NCBI GenBank assembly: GCA_945910005.1
Contig: OX246739.1
Location: 75,209,295-75,273,294 of the forward strand
Source: Isoperla grammatica
Lineage: Eukaryota; Arthropoda; Insecta; Plecoptera; Perlodidae
Length of the DNA stretch: 64,000 bases
Reading direction: 5' to 3'
This document shows positions 45,430-57,528 of the stretch, piece by piece (the stretch's first letter is position 1; every line of letters begins with the position of its first letter). The position numbers were made by a program, and so were the translations under genes. The notes under the pieces were generated by a model. The model was not told the origin of the DNA. It was given only the letters and a program-made list of their open reading frames with translations, and did no database searches.

Positions 45430-48310
45430 TAGGCCAACTCAATTACCGAACCGAATTATCATTTTTGTGTATTATTATGAATATCTTTCCTATTCAGTTA
45501 TAATATTGATTTATCTAGTAGAACAATAAATAACACGTACATTATGATGTGAGTTCAATGTAATATCACACTGAAACTTTTGGGTGAATGACGTAGCCTA
45601 ATTATTCGGTAGCAACTCACCTGATAAAACTAAAGAACCTATCTTACAAAAGCGATGAGAATTTAAAACAATAATATACAGTGCAAACGTTAAGTTTTAT
45701 AAACATGCGCCATCGATGTTTCCATTCGATATTCTGTGATAACTCGAAAAGATAATATTATTCCGATTCTCTGAAAAAAATGGAGAAAGTGTTATTTGTT
45801 TCGATATTAAAAAATATCCGCTATTCAAGAGAATTTATGAATAGTATAGTAGATCAAACTTTCTTGAACAACAGCTTCCTGTTTTTGTTTTTATGAAACT
45901 CGAATAGTTTGGAAATAATGTTCCGGTAAATAAAGTGAGGGAAGTGCCAATGTGCGTGATTGATCCGTCATCACTGCTGAAGGTGGTTGCATATTCGACA
46001 CGGAGGTTGCACAAGATGTGGTCATATGTATTATACAACCATTTAGACTGGACACACTGGGATAAAATTGTACATTTTGGTGTGAGCAAATAAACACCTT
46101 TATTCAAATTACTAAGCGAGGGAAGCGAGCGTCTCCACTAGACTCGTTCTCTTTTTTGTATGTCTCGCGATAGCGGTCTAACGGAAAGTTCGTTCATGTT
46201 ATTATTTGGACCATCCACAAGCCTCGCTGTGGTTTCTTGTGTGTTTTTCATTTTTCCTCATTGTGTGTATAATGTAATAAAGAGAAACACAAAAGCAATG
46301 GGTGTGTATTCTCGAAAACAGCAACAAGTTGAATGGTATACGTGTCGATTAAAAATGCGACGAGCCTCTAGGGAAAGAGGTTCATGAATTTAGCGAATAA
46401 CGATAACACCGAAATATGTAGGAATCATTTTGTTTCGCAAAATGAGCATGAATTCATTAATTTTTAAACCCAAAAATGTAAAAATTGAATAACACTCAAA
46501 GACCAAAATTTGTCAAAATCGGTGAATAACATCTAAATTCATGTAATTCGTGTCTGTAATGAATAGAATAAGTAAATAAATAAATTAATTAATGAAACGT
46601 CAGAAATAACAATCACAATGGGAATTTTTTAACTTGTCTGAGGTAGATACGTTGTAATAATATTAATACAGAAATATTGAAAAATATAAAATATTTATGC
46701 TTTAAAACTAAAGAGAAGTAGCCTTCATGAATAAGAATATATTGTAACTTTTCATAAGTGTGAATGAAAAGCTTTACGCACGTGGAACTGGAACAACAGG
46801 AAATATGGATAAAACCATTGAGTTTGTTAGTGTTATATCCAAATTCACCAAACTTTTTAATCGGCCGATTTCCTAATCTTGGTTTGGTTACCATGGTTTC
46901 AACAAACATTACAAACAAAATGCACTGTACCTTCTACCGGGTGGCATTTTTGATCTCCGATTAACAGAAAATGGCGAGATTAAAGTTTGGTGAAACTGAC
47001 CCTTAGTTACTTACAAATTCTTTAATAAAACCGTCTAAATAAAGCTTTTACATTAGTTGTCTGTGCTTTTACTGATGAATAGAAATGATTTTTTGTATTC
47101 AAAACCAAATGTACTGTAAAATAAAACTTTTTTCACAGACCTACGAGCTTCTATAAACGTAGATTCTTATACAGTATTAACCTACTTATTGTCAGTTGTT
47201 GTTCAGCTACAAATTTACTAAGGATGACAACTGAAATAAACTTTTACCTGTCGCTGTCACCTATATTCTATTGATTCTAGTGTATTTCCTCGTGTCCTTA
47301 AATAATAAGTCTACGGAAGAGACAATTGTAAGTGTACTCAGTAATTAAAAAATATGCGTTTTTAGTTTTTGTACTGTGTTAAAAAATAATACAAAATGTT
47401 ATAAGAGGCGTACTCCAAATTATACATTGTGCATTCATTGGATTATGCTTCCCCGAGTTTACCATGCAAGACAAATGAATGTGTGAGAGCTTTTATTTGT
47501 TTAAATCTTATTTGAGTACATCTTAGTTTATACCACGAAGTTTGTAAATCTTCGGTATTATACGATTTTGTGTACCAAAGTATCGATTACATTTTTGTAA
47601 ACTTCTTGTTACACTTGGAAAATCGTAAGGTAAATGTGTTCGTGGAACGTAAAATTAAGTGAATACCTGCTCCATTTTCTGTGTTTTACATTGTACAAAA
47701 ATTAAAAGTAACAATAATAAATGTATAATAATAAACATAAATAATAAGACGAGAGGTTGAAAGCGATGCTCGCGGTGTCGGCTCGTTTCAAACCCAGCGC
47801 GTTCACAAAGCTGCGTTCAGAGTTCTCAGCGGTCTCTGTTGGCGCAAAACTAAACTTATTGAACTGAAAAACAGCGGCGAATTTAAAATAAATCTTGTTG
47901 ATGCACAGAGCATTGATTTTACATAGATAGCTTTTAAGCCGTTCATGAAAACAGTTATCGTTATTTAGATATTTTCACCGTAAAGACATTTTTTAAACCA
48001 TCGATATACACCAAATATCGAAAGTAAACTATGAATGTGATGTATTAGTGTGTGTTACTAGTAAAACAAATGTATTATTAATTTCCTATACTTGCACAAC
48101 CTTGCACATATATAACTAAATTATATGTTCAGAAAAAATGTACTTTTTGTCAAATTATTGATTTCAAAAATCCAAACAAGGCGCAGATACAGCATCATAA
48201 ACATAAAAGAGCAAATTTTAAACAACTAACCCGATTTTCAACAAATTAAACAATAATAGCCTACCAATAAGTACTACTTTCACCAAGTAGTTTTTTATTA
48301 TTATTTTATT
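45430..48310. other. Non-coding with a possible small MITE
   Basis: No gene recognised; small open frames lack domains. An inverted pair, ATTCACCAAACTTTTTAATC near 46843 and GATTAAAGTTTGGTGAAAC near 46978, may delimit a ~160-bp MITE. Confidence 0.4.
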
Positions 48311-48314
48311 GGTT

Positions 48315-48509
48315 AAGGCTGGTCCACACAGATTTTTAAGACATAATGCATTAGGTTTTAAGACGTTGTTTTAAAAACAACAATGAAAACAACGTCTTAA
48401 AATTAAAACTTTGTGTGAACGCCAGTACGTGTTTCCTATGATCCAACTTTACGAATACGCGTTAAACCTTAAATCGTATGTCTTAAAAATCTGTGTGGAC
48501 CAGCCTTTA
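48315..48509. mobile_element. MITE, ~30-bp TIRs
   Basis: The left TIR AAGGCTGGTCCACACAGATT-TTTAAGACATA is inverted exactly at the right (TATGTCTTAAAAATCTGTGT-GGACCAGCCTT). A second internal palindrome, TTTTAAGACGTTGTTTT with its complement, sits in the left half. 195 bp, no ORF. Confidence 0.88.
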
Positions 48510-48700
48510 CTAGAATAATGAAATTCTCTGCGAGTCGACTTTGCACGACTGATTGGAAATGTGAACACAGAACTCACTCTTAATACAATTAATCTGTGCA
48601 GGTTTATTGTGTATCATAATCTGCACATAAACCGAGTATAATAATACGTTTCCACAGTATTCATTCGTATTTCCTGCATTTCCGTACACCATAGTATCAC

Positions 48701-50002
48701 CAGTGGCGTAACTACCGCCCCCGCAGCCCCCGCGGCCGCGGGGGGGCCCGGGGGTTTCAGGGGCCCGCAAGGGCCCCTGATAGTGTGTGGTCTTTGGTAA
48801 GACTTAGTTGCCATGCAATGAACTAATCTGTTTTGAATACGTCCCTGTGTCACGTGTCACAAAAAAAAATTGTAAACAAAAAACGGAACAACGAGTGTTA
48901 TTCAGATATTTCTTGGAAACTACCTCGTCCCAGGGTGTGGTTTCCGTGAAGGGGAGCTGCTTTGTGCTAAATGCACTGCTGTTTCAATGTGTAGCTCCAC
49001 TCGGGGAGAAAATAAGTTTTTCCGTATTTAGCAATTTCAAAGCAAACCCCAATTATAGGGATGCCCACCAAAATGTTGACCACAAGTTAGTTGACATTGA
49101 CAAGCGAGTGAAAAGACAAGATAATTGTTTGGTTGCTTTGAATGATCTTTTCCTTGAGTGACGAAGAATCCGTCGCTCGCCAGCCGCTACCCTTCTTTAG
49201 TATTGCGCTAACTTTCTCGGTGAAGGGTCGGGGAATTTTTTTGACTTTCGCGCATGTAAAACTGTTTTTATATTGAGCGTTGCAATTTGTGTTTATAGTA
49301 ACTATGTGGTTTTAGTATAAAATTGTAAATATGTGTTTGTGCCGTGCTGTGTAACTTGTGTTTTGTGTACTATAAGGAGCAGTTCAGTGTAAGAATAACG
49401 ATGCGATGAGTTATCGGAGTGAAAGTGGTTGTGCGAAAAGAAAAAAGAAGTTGGATAGAGAAAAGGAAATCAAAAAACTGCCGAAGATCAATTCCTATTT
49501 TTCAACATCTTCTAACGTACAAACAAATGAAATTGACATTTCGGAAGTAAACGAAACTGTTAGTGACCCGTGTTGCTCTCACCCCATCTCAGTAAGTGAC
49601 CATAATCAGAATTCTGAGCCGGTTACGTTCGATAATAAAGTTCAATATCCTACAGACAGGGCTAATTTTCCTACTAATATTCTAGACTCTAACACAAAAC
49701 GTTTGATTATTAAACATGGATCTTGCAGACCCAAAAATATATCTTTTCCACGCGACAACGATAGTGAGAGGCGATGTTTTTCAAAACATTATCCATCTTC
49801 TAGGACTGCTTGGTGAGTAAATAAATTGTTAACATATGAATGAATATTACTATGTCACCCCCCCCCCCCCCCCCCCTCCCCAACGGGCCGCCTAACTTGG
49901 ACGTCACCTCCCACACCGACCATTGATTATTGTCTATTGATTAGGGGGGCCCAAGTGAATTACATTCGCGGGGGGGCCCGCACTAAGCAAGTTACGCCAC
50001 TG
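48701..50002 (+). mobile_element. hAT transposon, internally deleted
   Basis: The ends are CAGTGGCGTAACTACCGC and, inverted, the right terminus GCAAGTTACGCCACTG. The insert is flanked by perfect 8-bp direct repeats AGTATCAC at 48693-48700 and 50003-50010, the length characteristic of hAT insertions. Subterminal G/C runs with GGGGGGGCCCG occur at both ends. At 1302 bp it is far too short for a full hAT of this type and carries only an N-terminal transposase piece, so it is a non-autonomous derivative. Confidence 0.93.
49406..49816 (+). pseudogene. hAT (ZMYM1/THAP-like) transposase N-terminus
   Basis: Open frame of 136 codons. The start MSYRSESGCAKRKKKLDREK and KKLPKINSYFS resemble the N-terminus of hAT transposases related to ZMYM1-like proteins: a basic lead, then a short K-x-x-SYF/KFF motif. 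The end, with KHGSCRPKNISFPRDND and RCFSKHY, matches the segment before their TTF-type zinc finger. The frame stops before the zinc finger and the whole RNase H-like catalytic domain. Family assignment is from recall of motif order, so moderate. It lies inside the element bounded by the 8-bp duplication. Confidence 0.62.
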
Positions 50003-50554
50003 AGTATCACACTGGATGCATGTAATTATCTGTCAAACACAGGGATTCTGATAAACAAAGACAACATTATGTGCTCTATCACAACACAATGACACAAACT
50101 AGACTGAGTTCCTGATGAGAATAGCACATTCATCATGACCTCAACATTCACACTTCTCTTCATGCGATTGTCAACACAGACAAACATTGTCTCATTTGGA
50201 TGTGGCACATTGTCACTGTATGGTAACAAAACAAGCTCCCAAGATAACTGCTTTTACTTTCACACAAAACCTGACTCCGAACCATGTTTGCGGTATTCAG
50301 CTTTGTTCGCCTGTATTACACTAGAAGGTCCCTCACGTGACAGTGTAGCAAAGCGTCTTACACGAGCTAAATACATACCTAGTGTAAAAATCCCCTGCAC
50401 TGGCTAATAATAATATTACTAATTAATAAGAATATTATTTATGATGCGAGAGTGCACGCTAGGTGCATTCTCGCATCATCTTTCGCATCATCTTGTTTCA
50501 AGAGGGGGAGCCCGATGGTGCAAATGAGAGCAGAGAAGGGAAAAAAAAAATAAT

Positions 50555-50603
50555 AATAGTAAGAATAATAATAATAATAATAATAATACTAATACTAATA
50601 ATG

Positions 50604-50694
<91 letters not shown>
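50555..50694. repeat. (TAA)n microsatellite
   Basis: About 45 TAA/AAT units with a few AATACT interruptions at the left. It abuts the poly-T (3' poly-A) of a minus-strand LINE fragment. Confidence 0.95.
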
Positions 50695-50696
<2 letters not shown>

Positions 50697-50868
50697 TTTT
50701 TTTTTATTGATAATTACATTTCTCTATACATATATTTAAGAAGTAAGATTCGGTCATCCACAAAGCTGCACGAAGCAGCTGATCTGTGGAATACATCACA
50801 TTAAAGAAAATCGTGCTTACAAAAATCAATAAAAACAAAAAACAAAAAATCTCTATAAAAAATAGTAA
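50695..50868 (-). mobile_element. LINE 3' end fragment 1
   Basis: Poly-T (eight T's) plus ATTGATAATTACATT, then a TCCACAAAGCTGCACGAAGC hairpin-like word and CTGTGGAATA. The order poly-A, TATCAAT and a (C)CCACAAAG...CTGTGG pair is shared with the ends at 50903, 56170 and 57530. It is truncated to the last ~170 bp and flanked on both sides by TAA repeats. Confidence 0.72.
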
Positions 50869-50869
<1 letters not shown>

Positions 50870-50928
<59 letters not shown>

Positions 50929-53423
50929 GATAACCATGTTCTGTACAATACAATCATTAAATAAACATTCGATATCCCACAAAGCTAAGTACATAGCTTG
51001 TCTGTGGGTTATATACCAATGAAAATAATAATATGGACTAAGTTACGGACAAAGATGAACATGCTGCGTAATGCAAATACAATATACAGAATACCTTACA
51101 ATTCAAAACAAACAAACAATCACTAACTTATCTTTAACACCTACATATTACTACACACTGCAATTAACGAAGGCCTATACATGGCAAGGACAAAAACACC
51201 GACGATACTAATAATGAAAATATAATAAATTAAAGCGAATGTAACAAAAGAAACTCTTTTACTGATATTTTTACTTGATTCATTCTATCCAAATCTTTCA
51301 ATTCCATTGGCAACATATTAAAACATTGAGGCACTTTTACATGCAATGATCTTTCACCATATTTATTTACAAAATTGGGAACTCTGTACACTTTGGAGGC
51401 TTTTGCTCTTGTACAAATGCTATGGTCAATTTCAATTTTGAATTCGTTAGTGAAATAGAATTTGATAATTAACTTATAGATGTACAAAAAATTTACAGGA
51501 AGCAAGTCTAATAATTTAAAAAGCTGATTTGAGGAACAATGGTCAGTTATGTGATTTGGGAGTATGTGTTTAATCATCCTGATCTGTAAGCTAATAATTT
51601 GTTTAAGATACATATGAGAAGCATTTCCCCAGGCTAACACCGCGTACGAGATTAAAGACTCCACCAAGGCGATGTACACTGTGCGAAGTAAACTGTATGG
51701 AAGAATATCCTTCAAACGATAAAGTTGCACAGCACACGGTCTAATCCGGTTGCATACCCTAGCCATCTGTTTATCCCAAGAAAAGCATTTATCAATCACA
51801 ATACCCAAGTACTCATGGCTGTACACCGACTCAATTTCTTGATCGCAACTGCAAGTTATGTCCGTGGCATTTTGGTTAGAAGTATTATGCAAGCACTGGA
51901 CTGAGTGTGATATAACTTTAACTATCGAGTTATGATTGGTATTCAGAGGAGTAGATATATGTACAATTTTAGTTTTTATAGCATTTACAATCAAGCCATC
52001 ATCATGAGTCCACCTCAGCAAGTTTATATAGTCTTCTTGCAAATACTTTTCCGCCGTATGAATATTCTTGTGAATCGCAATAAGTGCAGAATCATCAGCG
52101 AAAAAAAATGCAAAACACTTCTTAAAAATTCGCGCCATCTCATTTACATACACTAAGTATAACAATGGACCCAAGATAGATCCTTGTGGCACCCCTGATT
52201 TGATCAATTTAGCCGTGCTATAATCCTCCCCAATTTTTACAATTATCTTTCTATTATCTAAATAAATTTCAAACCACCGTAGAATTGGACCTCTCACACC
52301 AATATTGTCCAATGCTTGCAATAATTTCTTGTGATTTAAAGTATCAAATGCTTTAGTGAAGTCCACAAACATACATACTACATGAAAATTTTCATTTAAC
52401 TTAGAATTAATAAGATCAGAAAATTTCAGTAAAAGATCAGATGTACTTTTCCCCTTTTGAAAGCCGAATTGATTTTTGTTTATGATAGAAAATTTAGTCA
52501 AATAGTTATTTAAACAATCAGCCACATATCTTTCCATTACCTTATCGACTACAGACAATAAGGCAATTGGACGATAGTTGGAATACTCGTAGTGGCTTCC
52601 TTTTTTATAAACCGGCCTCACTATAGCAATTTTTAACATTTCTGGCACGACACCTTCATTAATCGATAAATTTATCAGCAAAGCTAGTGATGGACTGATC
52701 TGATCCTTAATATTTTGCAAGTCTTTAACCCTTATTCCGTCAAACCCAGCTTGTTTACCACTATTCATTTCTTCGATAATTTTTCCCACTGTTTTCGCAT
52801 CAATAGGGGGTATGTATACTGATTGCCCCTGAACGTTAATTAAACTGCTTTCTCCTTGAACCGTTTCCCTACAAATCACATCACAGTTATGAACAATACG
52901 CTCAACCTCTTCCACAAAAACGTTCGCAAATGAGTTTGCTATAGTAACAGATGACTCTCTTTTACCCAGATACTTTTTAATAACCTCATCGACTGACTCT
53001 TTTTTTTTTCTTGCCTATTATAGTATTTATAGCTTGCCACGTTTCTTTAATATTTCCCCTATTTCTTTCCAAAAGTGCACGGTAATAGTTTTGTTTTGCT
53101 AGTTTGATCTTTTTGTTTACTTTATTTCGGAGGTTATTGTATTCTGACCTATACACACCTTTCGTAAGATTTAAACATTTACATTTTTTCCATTGTTGAA
53201 AAAAACGGTCTCTTTTTGCTATCATTTCTAATAACTCCAACGTCATCCAAGATTGATTACTCCTTTTCTTATTACTTTTCTCTTTGACGAACACTGCCCG
53301 TTTATCCAATAGTTCGGGCGACACCCACGACTTAATACCCCTATTCGTAGCACTTCTTTCTTTAACAAACGAACTTTTTGCATATGCAATCTTGAAATTA
53401 AAATTGAAATAATAAAATCTGGA

Positions 53424-53424
<1 letters not shown>
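50870..53424 (-). mobile_element. LINE, 5'-truncated, inserted in TAA repeats
   Basis: A ~2.5-kb non-LTR retrotransposon read on the minus strand. The 3' end is a poly-A of about 25 (poly-T 50901-50925), preceded on the element by a UTR with a CCCACAAAGCTAAGTACATA / CTGTGGGTTA pair. The coding part is the linker plus reverse transcriptase. The 5' end stops abruptly at 53424 within an AAT microsatellite, and the poly-A side also abuts AAT repeats. The apurinic endonuclease domain is missing, as expected after 5' truncation. Confidence 0.88.
51230..53324 (-). pseudogene. LINE reverse transcriptase, frameshifted
   Basis: Two minus-strand frames belong together: 52986-53324 (112 codons, the linker with RGNIKETWQAINTIIGKKKK) and 51230-52915 (561 codons). 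The break is at the run of ten T's near 53000-53009, where a single-base slip in the A-tract explains the change of frame. RT motifs in order: NYRPIALLSVVDKVMERY, NQFGFQKGKST, FVDFTKAFDTLNH, GVPQGSILGPLLYLVYVNEM and the catalytic FADD in AFFFADDSALI. The C-terminus has VPNFVNKYGERSLHVKVPQC and FNMLP, a widespread LINE C-terminal motif. The clade (jockey/CR1-like group) is not decided. Confidence 0.9.
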
Positions 53425-53465
<41 letters not shown>

Positions 53466-53468
53466 TAT

Positions 53469-53516
<48 letters not shown>

Positions 53517-53518
53517 TG
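53425..53518. repeat. (TAA)n microsatellite
   Basis: AAT repeats with a central inversion of phase (AATAATTATTATAATAAT). It borders the truncated LINE on its left and the truncated R2-like ORF on its right. Confidence 0.93.
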
Positions 53519-54447
53519 AAATTCTGAGAAAGTACTTTTATACAAAATGCCCACATTCACAACTTCATAGAGCTATAGTATCGGCAGACAAGTCGCTTTC
53601 TCCCCTCAGTTTAAATGACGGAAATTTAAACTTGCTTCAAAAACTAAATTCTGACACAGCAAAAGAGATCAGAATATCAGAAAAGACGTTACATAGCAGA
53701 CATTATAAAGAACTTCTTAAGGATAGCGTCGATAGGGTAGCATCGAACAAATGGTTAACGTCCGGGGACATTTTCAGCGAAACAGAGGGATTTATGATCG
53801 CTATTCAAGATAAAGTAATCAAGACTAACAATTACAAAAAATACATACTGAAAGACGTCACAGTGGAAGATAAATGTAGAAAATGTAATTTGAACGGCGA
53901 AACAATTGAACATATCGTATCTGGGTGCAAAATGCTTTGTCAAACAGATTATCTTCATAGGCATAACCAAGTTGCAAACATTGTACATCAAAAATTAGCC
54001 ATGAAGTATAAACTTATAAACACAACCACTGCGTATTACAAATACAAGCCTGAAAAGGTATTAGATAGTAAAGACTACAAATTATATTACGACCGGGCAG
54101 TTATTACAGACCAAACCATACATCACAATAGACCGGATATTATATTTATTGACAAGAAGAAACAAGAAACGGTTTTAATTGATGTTGCCGTCCCTTTGTG
54201 CCACAATGTAGAGACAACTTGGCGGGAAAAGATAAACAGATATAAGGAATTATCAATTGAAATAAAAAGGTTGTGGAAGCAGAATAATGTAACTGTTATA
54301 CCGTTAATTATATCAGCAAATGGCATTGTTCCACGTAAACTCCATGACAGTATTAAACTAATTGGTCTCCAACCGAACATATACATCGAGATGCAAAAAG
54401 CAATTATTTTGAACACGTGTAGGATAGTGCGAAAATTTTTGAACTAA
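53519..54447 (+). pseudogene. R2-type LINE C-terminus with restriction-like endonuclease
   Basis: An open frame runs from the microsatellite edge to the TAA at 54445-54447, so the 5' part including the reverse transcriptase is cut off. Visible are a CCHC-type knuckle (DKCRKC, then ETIEHIVSGC) at about 53872-53935 and a restriction-like nuclease signature RPDIIFIDKK...VLIDVAVP at about 54130-54195 (PD-(x)-D-K pattern). The order, a zinc knuckle then a PD..D nuclease, is that of early-branching LINEs (R2, R4, NeSL, CRE groups), which nick target DNA with this domain. The exact clade is inference. Confidence 0.82.
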
Positions 54448-54637
54448 GAAGAATGAAGACTTCAAGAAGTTCTCCATCCCGATGGTGGTTTTCGTGGTTT
54501 CCACCGTACAAAGAGCGAATGCTGGGATGAGTACAAATCGGCCACGACCGTACATAGCATCCACAGTTCGGTTTGGAAAAAATAATGTGGACAATGATAT
54601 ATTAAGTAGTATAGCCAAATGTGGGCATTTGAGAAGC

Positions 54638-54695
54638 AGAAGAAGAAGAAGAAGAAGAAGAAGAAGAAGAAGAAGAAGAAGAAGAAGAAGAAGAT
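54638..54695 (+). repeat. (AGA)n microsatellite
   Basis: About 19 AGA units following the 3' UTR of the R2-like fragment. Confidence 0.95.
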
Positions 54696-54699
54696 ATAT

Positions 54700-54840
54700 T
54701 AAGTAGTTCTAAGTAGATTTTAATAAGGTAAACACATGGAAATACTTGACATTTGTGTCCGTACAACATGTTTATGCCGGTTTTGACCGAGTTTGTATGT
54801 ATTGCAACAATAAAATAATAATAATAATAATAATAATAAT
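54700..54840 (+). mobile_element. Unassigned retroelement tail ending (TAA)n
   Basis: The sequence finishes GTATGTATTGCAACAATAAA and about ten TAA units, the layout of a LINE or SINE 3' end. The body has no coding remnant. Confidence 0.4.
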
Positions 54841-54860
54841 TTTGCATATGGCCGGGCAGT

Positions 54861-55988
54861 TTGGAACAACTCGATGCCTTCCACTCTCATTTGAACAGCA
54901 TACATCCGAGCATTCAATTTACTAAAGAAATAGAGTCCGATAAACAGTTTCCTTTCCTTGACGTGCTAGTTACAAGGCTGGAAAACGGAAAATTGGGCCA
55001 TTCTGTGTACCGCAAGCCCACTCACACTGATTTATATTTACAAGCCTCTTCCCACCATCACCCGAGCCAGAAGCATTCAGTCATAAACTCACTTGTATCA
55101 CGCGCCAAAAGAATATCAGACAAAAACAGTTACAGTATGGAAAAGAAATCGTTACTTGGAATTTTAAAAAACAATGGTTACAGTGAAAAAAGTATTCGTA
55201 GAGCTTTTGACAGAGACCCTGTAAGCCATGAAAACACTACACAGGAACAAGAGGAAAAAACTAAATTTGCAGTACTACCCTACGTAAAATACACCACAGA
55301 TCGCATTAGTCGGTACTTAAAGACTCTACACATTAAAACCGTTTTCAAGCCTCGGAAAAAGATTGCTGACATGCTGCGGTCCCCTAAAGATCAGAGTATT
55401 TTGAGTGGGAGTGGCATATACAAAATACCGTGTAAGTGCGGCCAGTGTTACATTGGACAAACATGTAGAACTGTAGCTACCAGTATTAAAGAACACAGAC
55501 ACCATTGTGCTAAGTTAAGGGACGACCTGTCAGCAGTCGCCAAACATGCAATTGACAACGTCGCTAACCCCGACCATGAGATACTTTTCGATCAAACGAA
55601 AATAATCTGTCATGAGTCCTCCATGTGGCCTAGGCTTATCAGGGAGTCCATAGAAATAGCCAAACATCGCAACAACATGAATGGTGACGTGGGAGGCTAT
55701 AGACTGAGTTCAACCTGGTCACCAGCTGTTAACATAGCAACCAAACAGCACTGGCAACAACTTCAACATCAACAACAACTACAACAGCATCAGCAACAAC
55801 AACAACAGCAGCAACAGCAACGACAGCAAGAACTACAACAGCGACAACGAACGCAGCACACAACGAGCGAATGGGGCGCCACCACCAGCGCCACACCCAC
55901 CTGCACCCAAGCTGACAGTCACCCCCTCAGTGTCCGGCGAGAACCTAGGCGGAGTGGTCGACTTAGGGAACGCGCTAGGCACTCCTGA
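54861..55988 (+). pseudogene. Penelope-like RT C-terminus with GIY-YIG nuclease
   Basis: A 375-codon frame (open a little further 5'). The N-terminal part, LDAFHSHLNSIHPSIQFT, FPFLDVLVTR and GHSVYRKPTHTDLYLQASSH, matches the Penelope RT region after the catalytic YxDD, which is missing. The GIY-YIG domain starts at residue 185 (GIYKIPCKCGQCYIGQT), followed by conserved R203, EH at 211-212 and the late glutamate in RLIRESIEIAKH. Residues ~295-330 are a glutamine-rich (CAA/CAG)n tract. The frame ends with TGA at 55986-55988, inside the hammerhead core box. The frame is intact over this part, so the fragment may be young, but it lacks the RT catalytic core. Confidence 0.9.
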
Positions 55989-56028
55989 AGATGTCCCTCA
56001 CAGAAGGGACGAAACGTCGAGGTAAGCC
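55978..56028 (+). ncRNA. Hammerhead ribozyme (type I, minimal stem III)
   Basis: All core elements occur in order: stem I 5' strand GGC-a-CTC (55978-55984), CTGAAGA (CUGANGA box, 55985-55991), stem II GTCCC/GGGAC (55993-55997, 56006-56010) around loop TCACAGAA, GAAA (56011-56014), a stem III reduced to ACGT with cleavage triplet GTC ending at 56018, and stem I 3' strand GAG-gtaa-GCC (56019-56028). The self-complementary ACGT would form a 4-bp stem III only in a dimer, as reported for Penelope and retrozyme hammerheads. Predicted cleavage after C56018. Confidence 0.85.
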
Positions 56029-56078
56029 ACCTTATCACCCACGACGCGGCGAAACATCCCGTTCAAGTTATAATTTTA

Positions 56079-56093
56079 TCTCAATAATAATAA

Positions 56094-56124
<31 letters not shown>

Positions 56125-56169
56125 AATACAAATAATAATAATAAAAATAATAATAATAACAATAATAAT
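56079..56169. repeat. (AAT)n microsatellite
   Basis: AAT repeats with AAA and ACA interruptions, bordering the Penelope 3' end and the poly-T of the next minus-strand LINE fragment. Confidence 0.93.
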
Positions 56170-56758
56170 ATATTTTTTTTTTTCACAATCGCACAAACTT
56201 TATTATTATTAGAATACAAAATGAAAAGTACAGAACAACTTGTTCCACAAAGCCATGAGGCTTAACTGTGGATTACACAAAATAAATAACAATTCAGTGC
56301 ACAGTAAGATGGAAACAAAATGAAAATGACAGTAGAATATAATACAACATAGAACTAATAATGAGAACGATTACGACACAAAATATCAAGATAGAAGACA
56401 GTAAAACATATGCATGTTTGACAACTACTTTGAAATCACATGATTTTAATAAAGACAAAATTAAATTTATGAATACAACGATGAAAACCCAACAACTTTA
56501 ACCTACAAACAAAGAATTGATATGAGATTAAATACTATTTAAATAAAAAGCCTTTAGCCCTCTTTTAATTATGCTAATTGAATTTAATACTTTTAGGCTA
56601 AGTGGCAACTCGTTAAAAGTACGTGGAATAATTACTTTAAGCGTTCTCGCGCCGTGTTTGTTGAAATATTTAGGGACCCTATATAAATGTGATATTTGAG
56701 AACGCGTGTTGATTGGATTTTGAAGAATCATTTTAAAATCATTTTTAAAATAAAACTG
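56170..56758 (-). mobile_element. LINE 3' end fragment 2
   Basis: Poly-T at 56171-56183, then CTTTATTATTATTAGAATAC, TCCACAAAGCCATGAGGCTT and CTGTGGATTA as in the other LINE ends. On the minus strand 56528-56731 encodes a LINE C-terminus with YRVPKYFNKHGARTLKVIIP and FNELPLSLK. It is truncated at an AAT tract at 56759. Confidence 0.82.
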
Positions 56759-56759
56759 A

Positions 56760-56819
<60 letters not shown>

Positions 56820-56844
56820 ACTGATCATTTTTAAAATAAAACTG

Positions 56845-56886
<42 letters not shown>

Positions 56887-56912
56887 GTAATAATAATAAT
56901 AATAATAATTAT

Positions 56913-56961
<49 letters not shown>

Positions 56962-56967
56962 GTAATA

Positions 56968-57031
<64 letters not shown>

Positions 57032-57054
57032 TAACAATAACAATAACAATAACA
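56759..57054. repeat. (AAT)n microsatellite
   Basis: Long AAT array interrupted by a duplicated 20-base piece of the neighbouring LINE (ATCATTTTTAAAATAAAACT near 56825) and by a run of AACAAT. Confidence 0.93.

Positions 57055-57528
<474 letters not shown>

Larger units (their letters stand above)
54841..56078 (+). mobile_element. Penelope-like element, 5'-truncated
   Basis: Begins directly at the (TAA)n edge in the middle of the reverse transcriptase, carries the RT C-terminus and GIY-YIG endonuclease, a hammerhead ribozyme motif at 55978-56028 and ends near 56078 at another (AAT)n tract. Family knowledge: Penelope-like elements encode RT plus GIY-YIG and often carry hammerheads in their terminal repeats. 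Confidence 0.9.

Noticed and set aside
46160..46387. A 75-codon ORF with a hydrophobic stretch
   Set aside because: No recognisable domain, no neighbours in frame; its hydrophobic segment is compatible with chance in AT-rich DNA.
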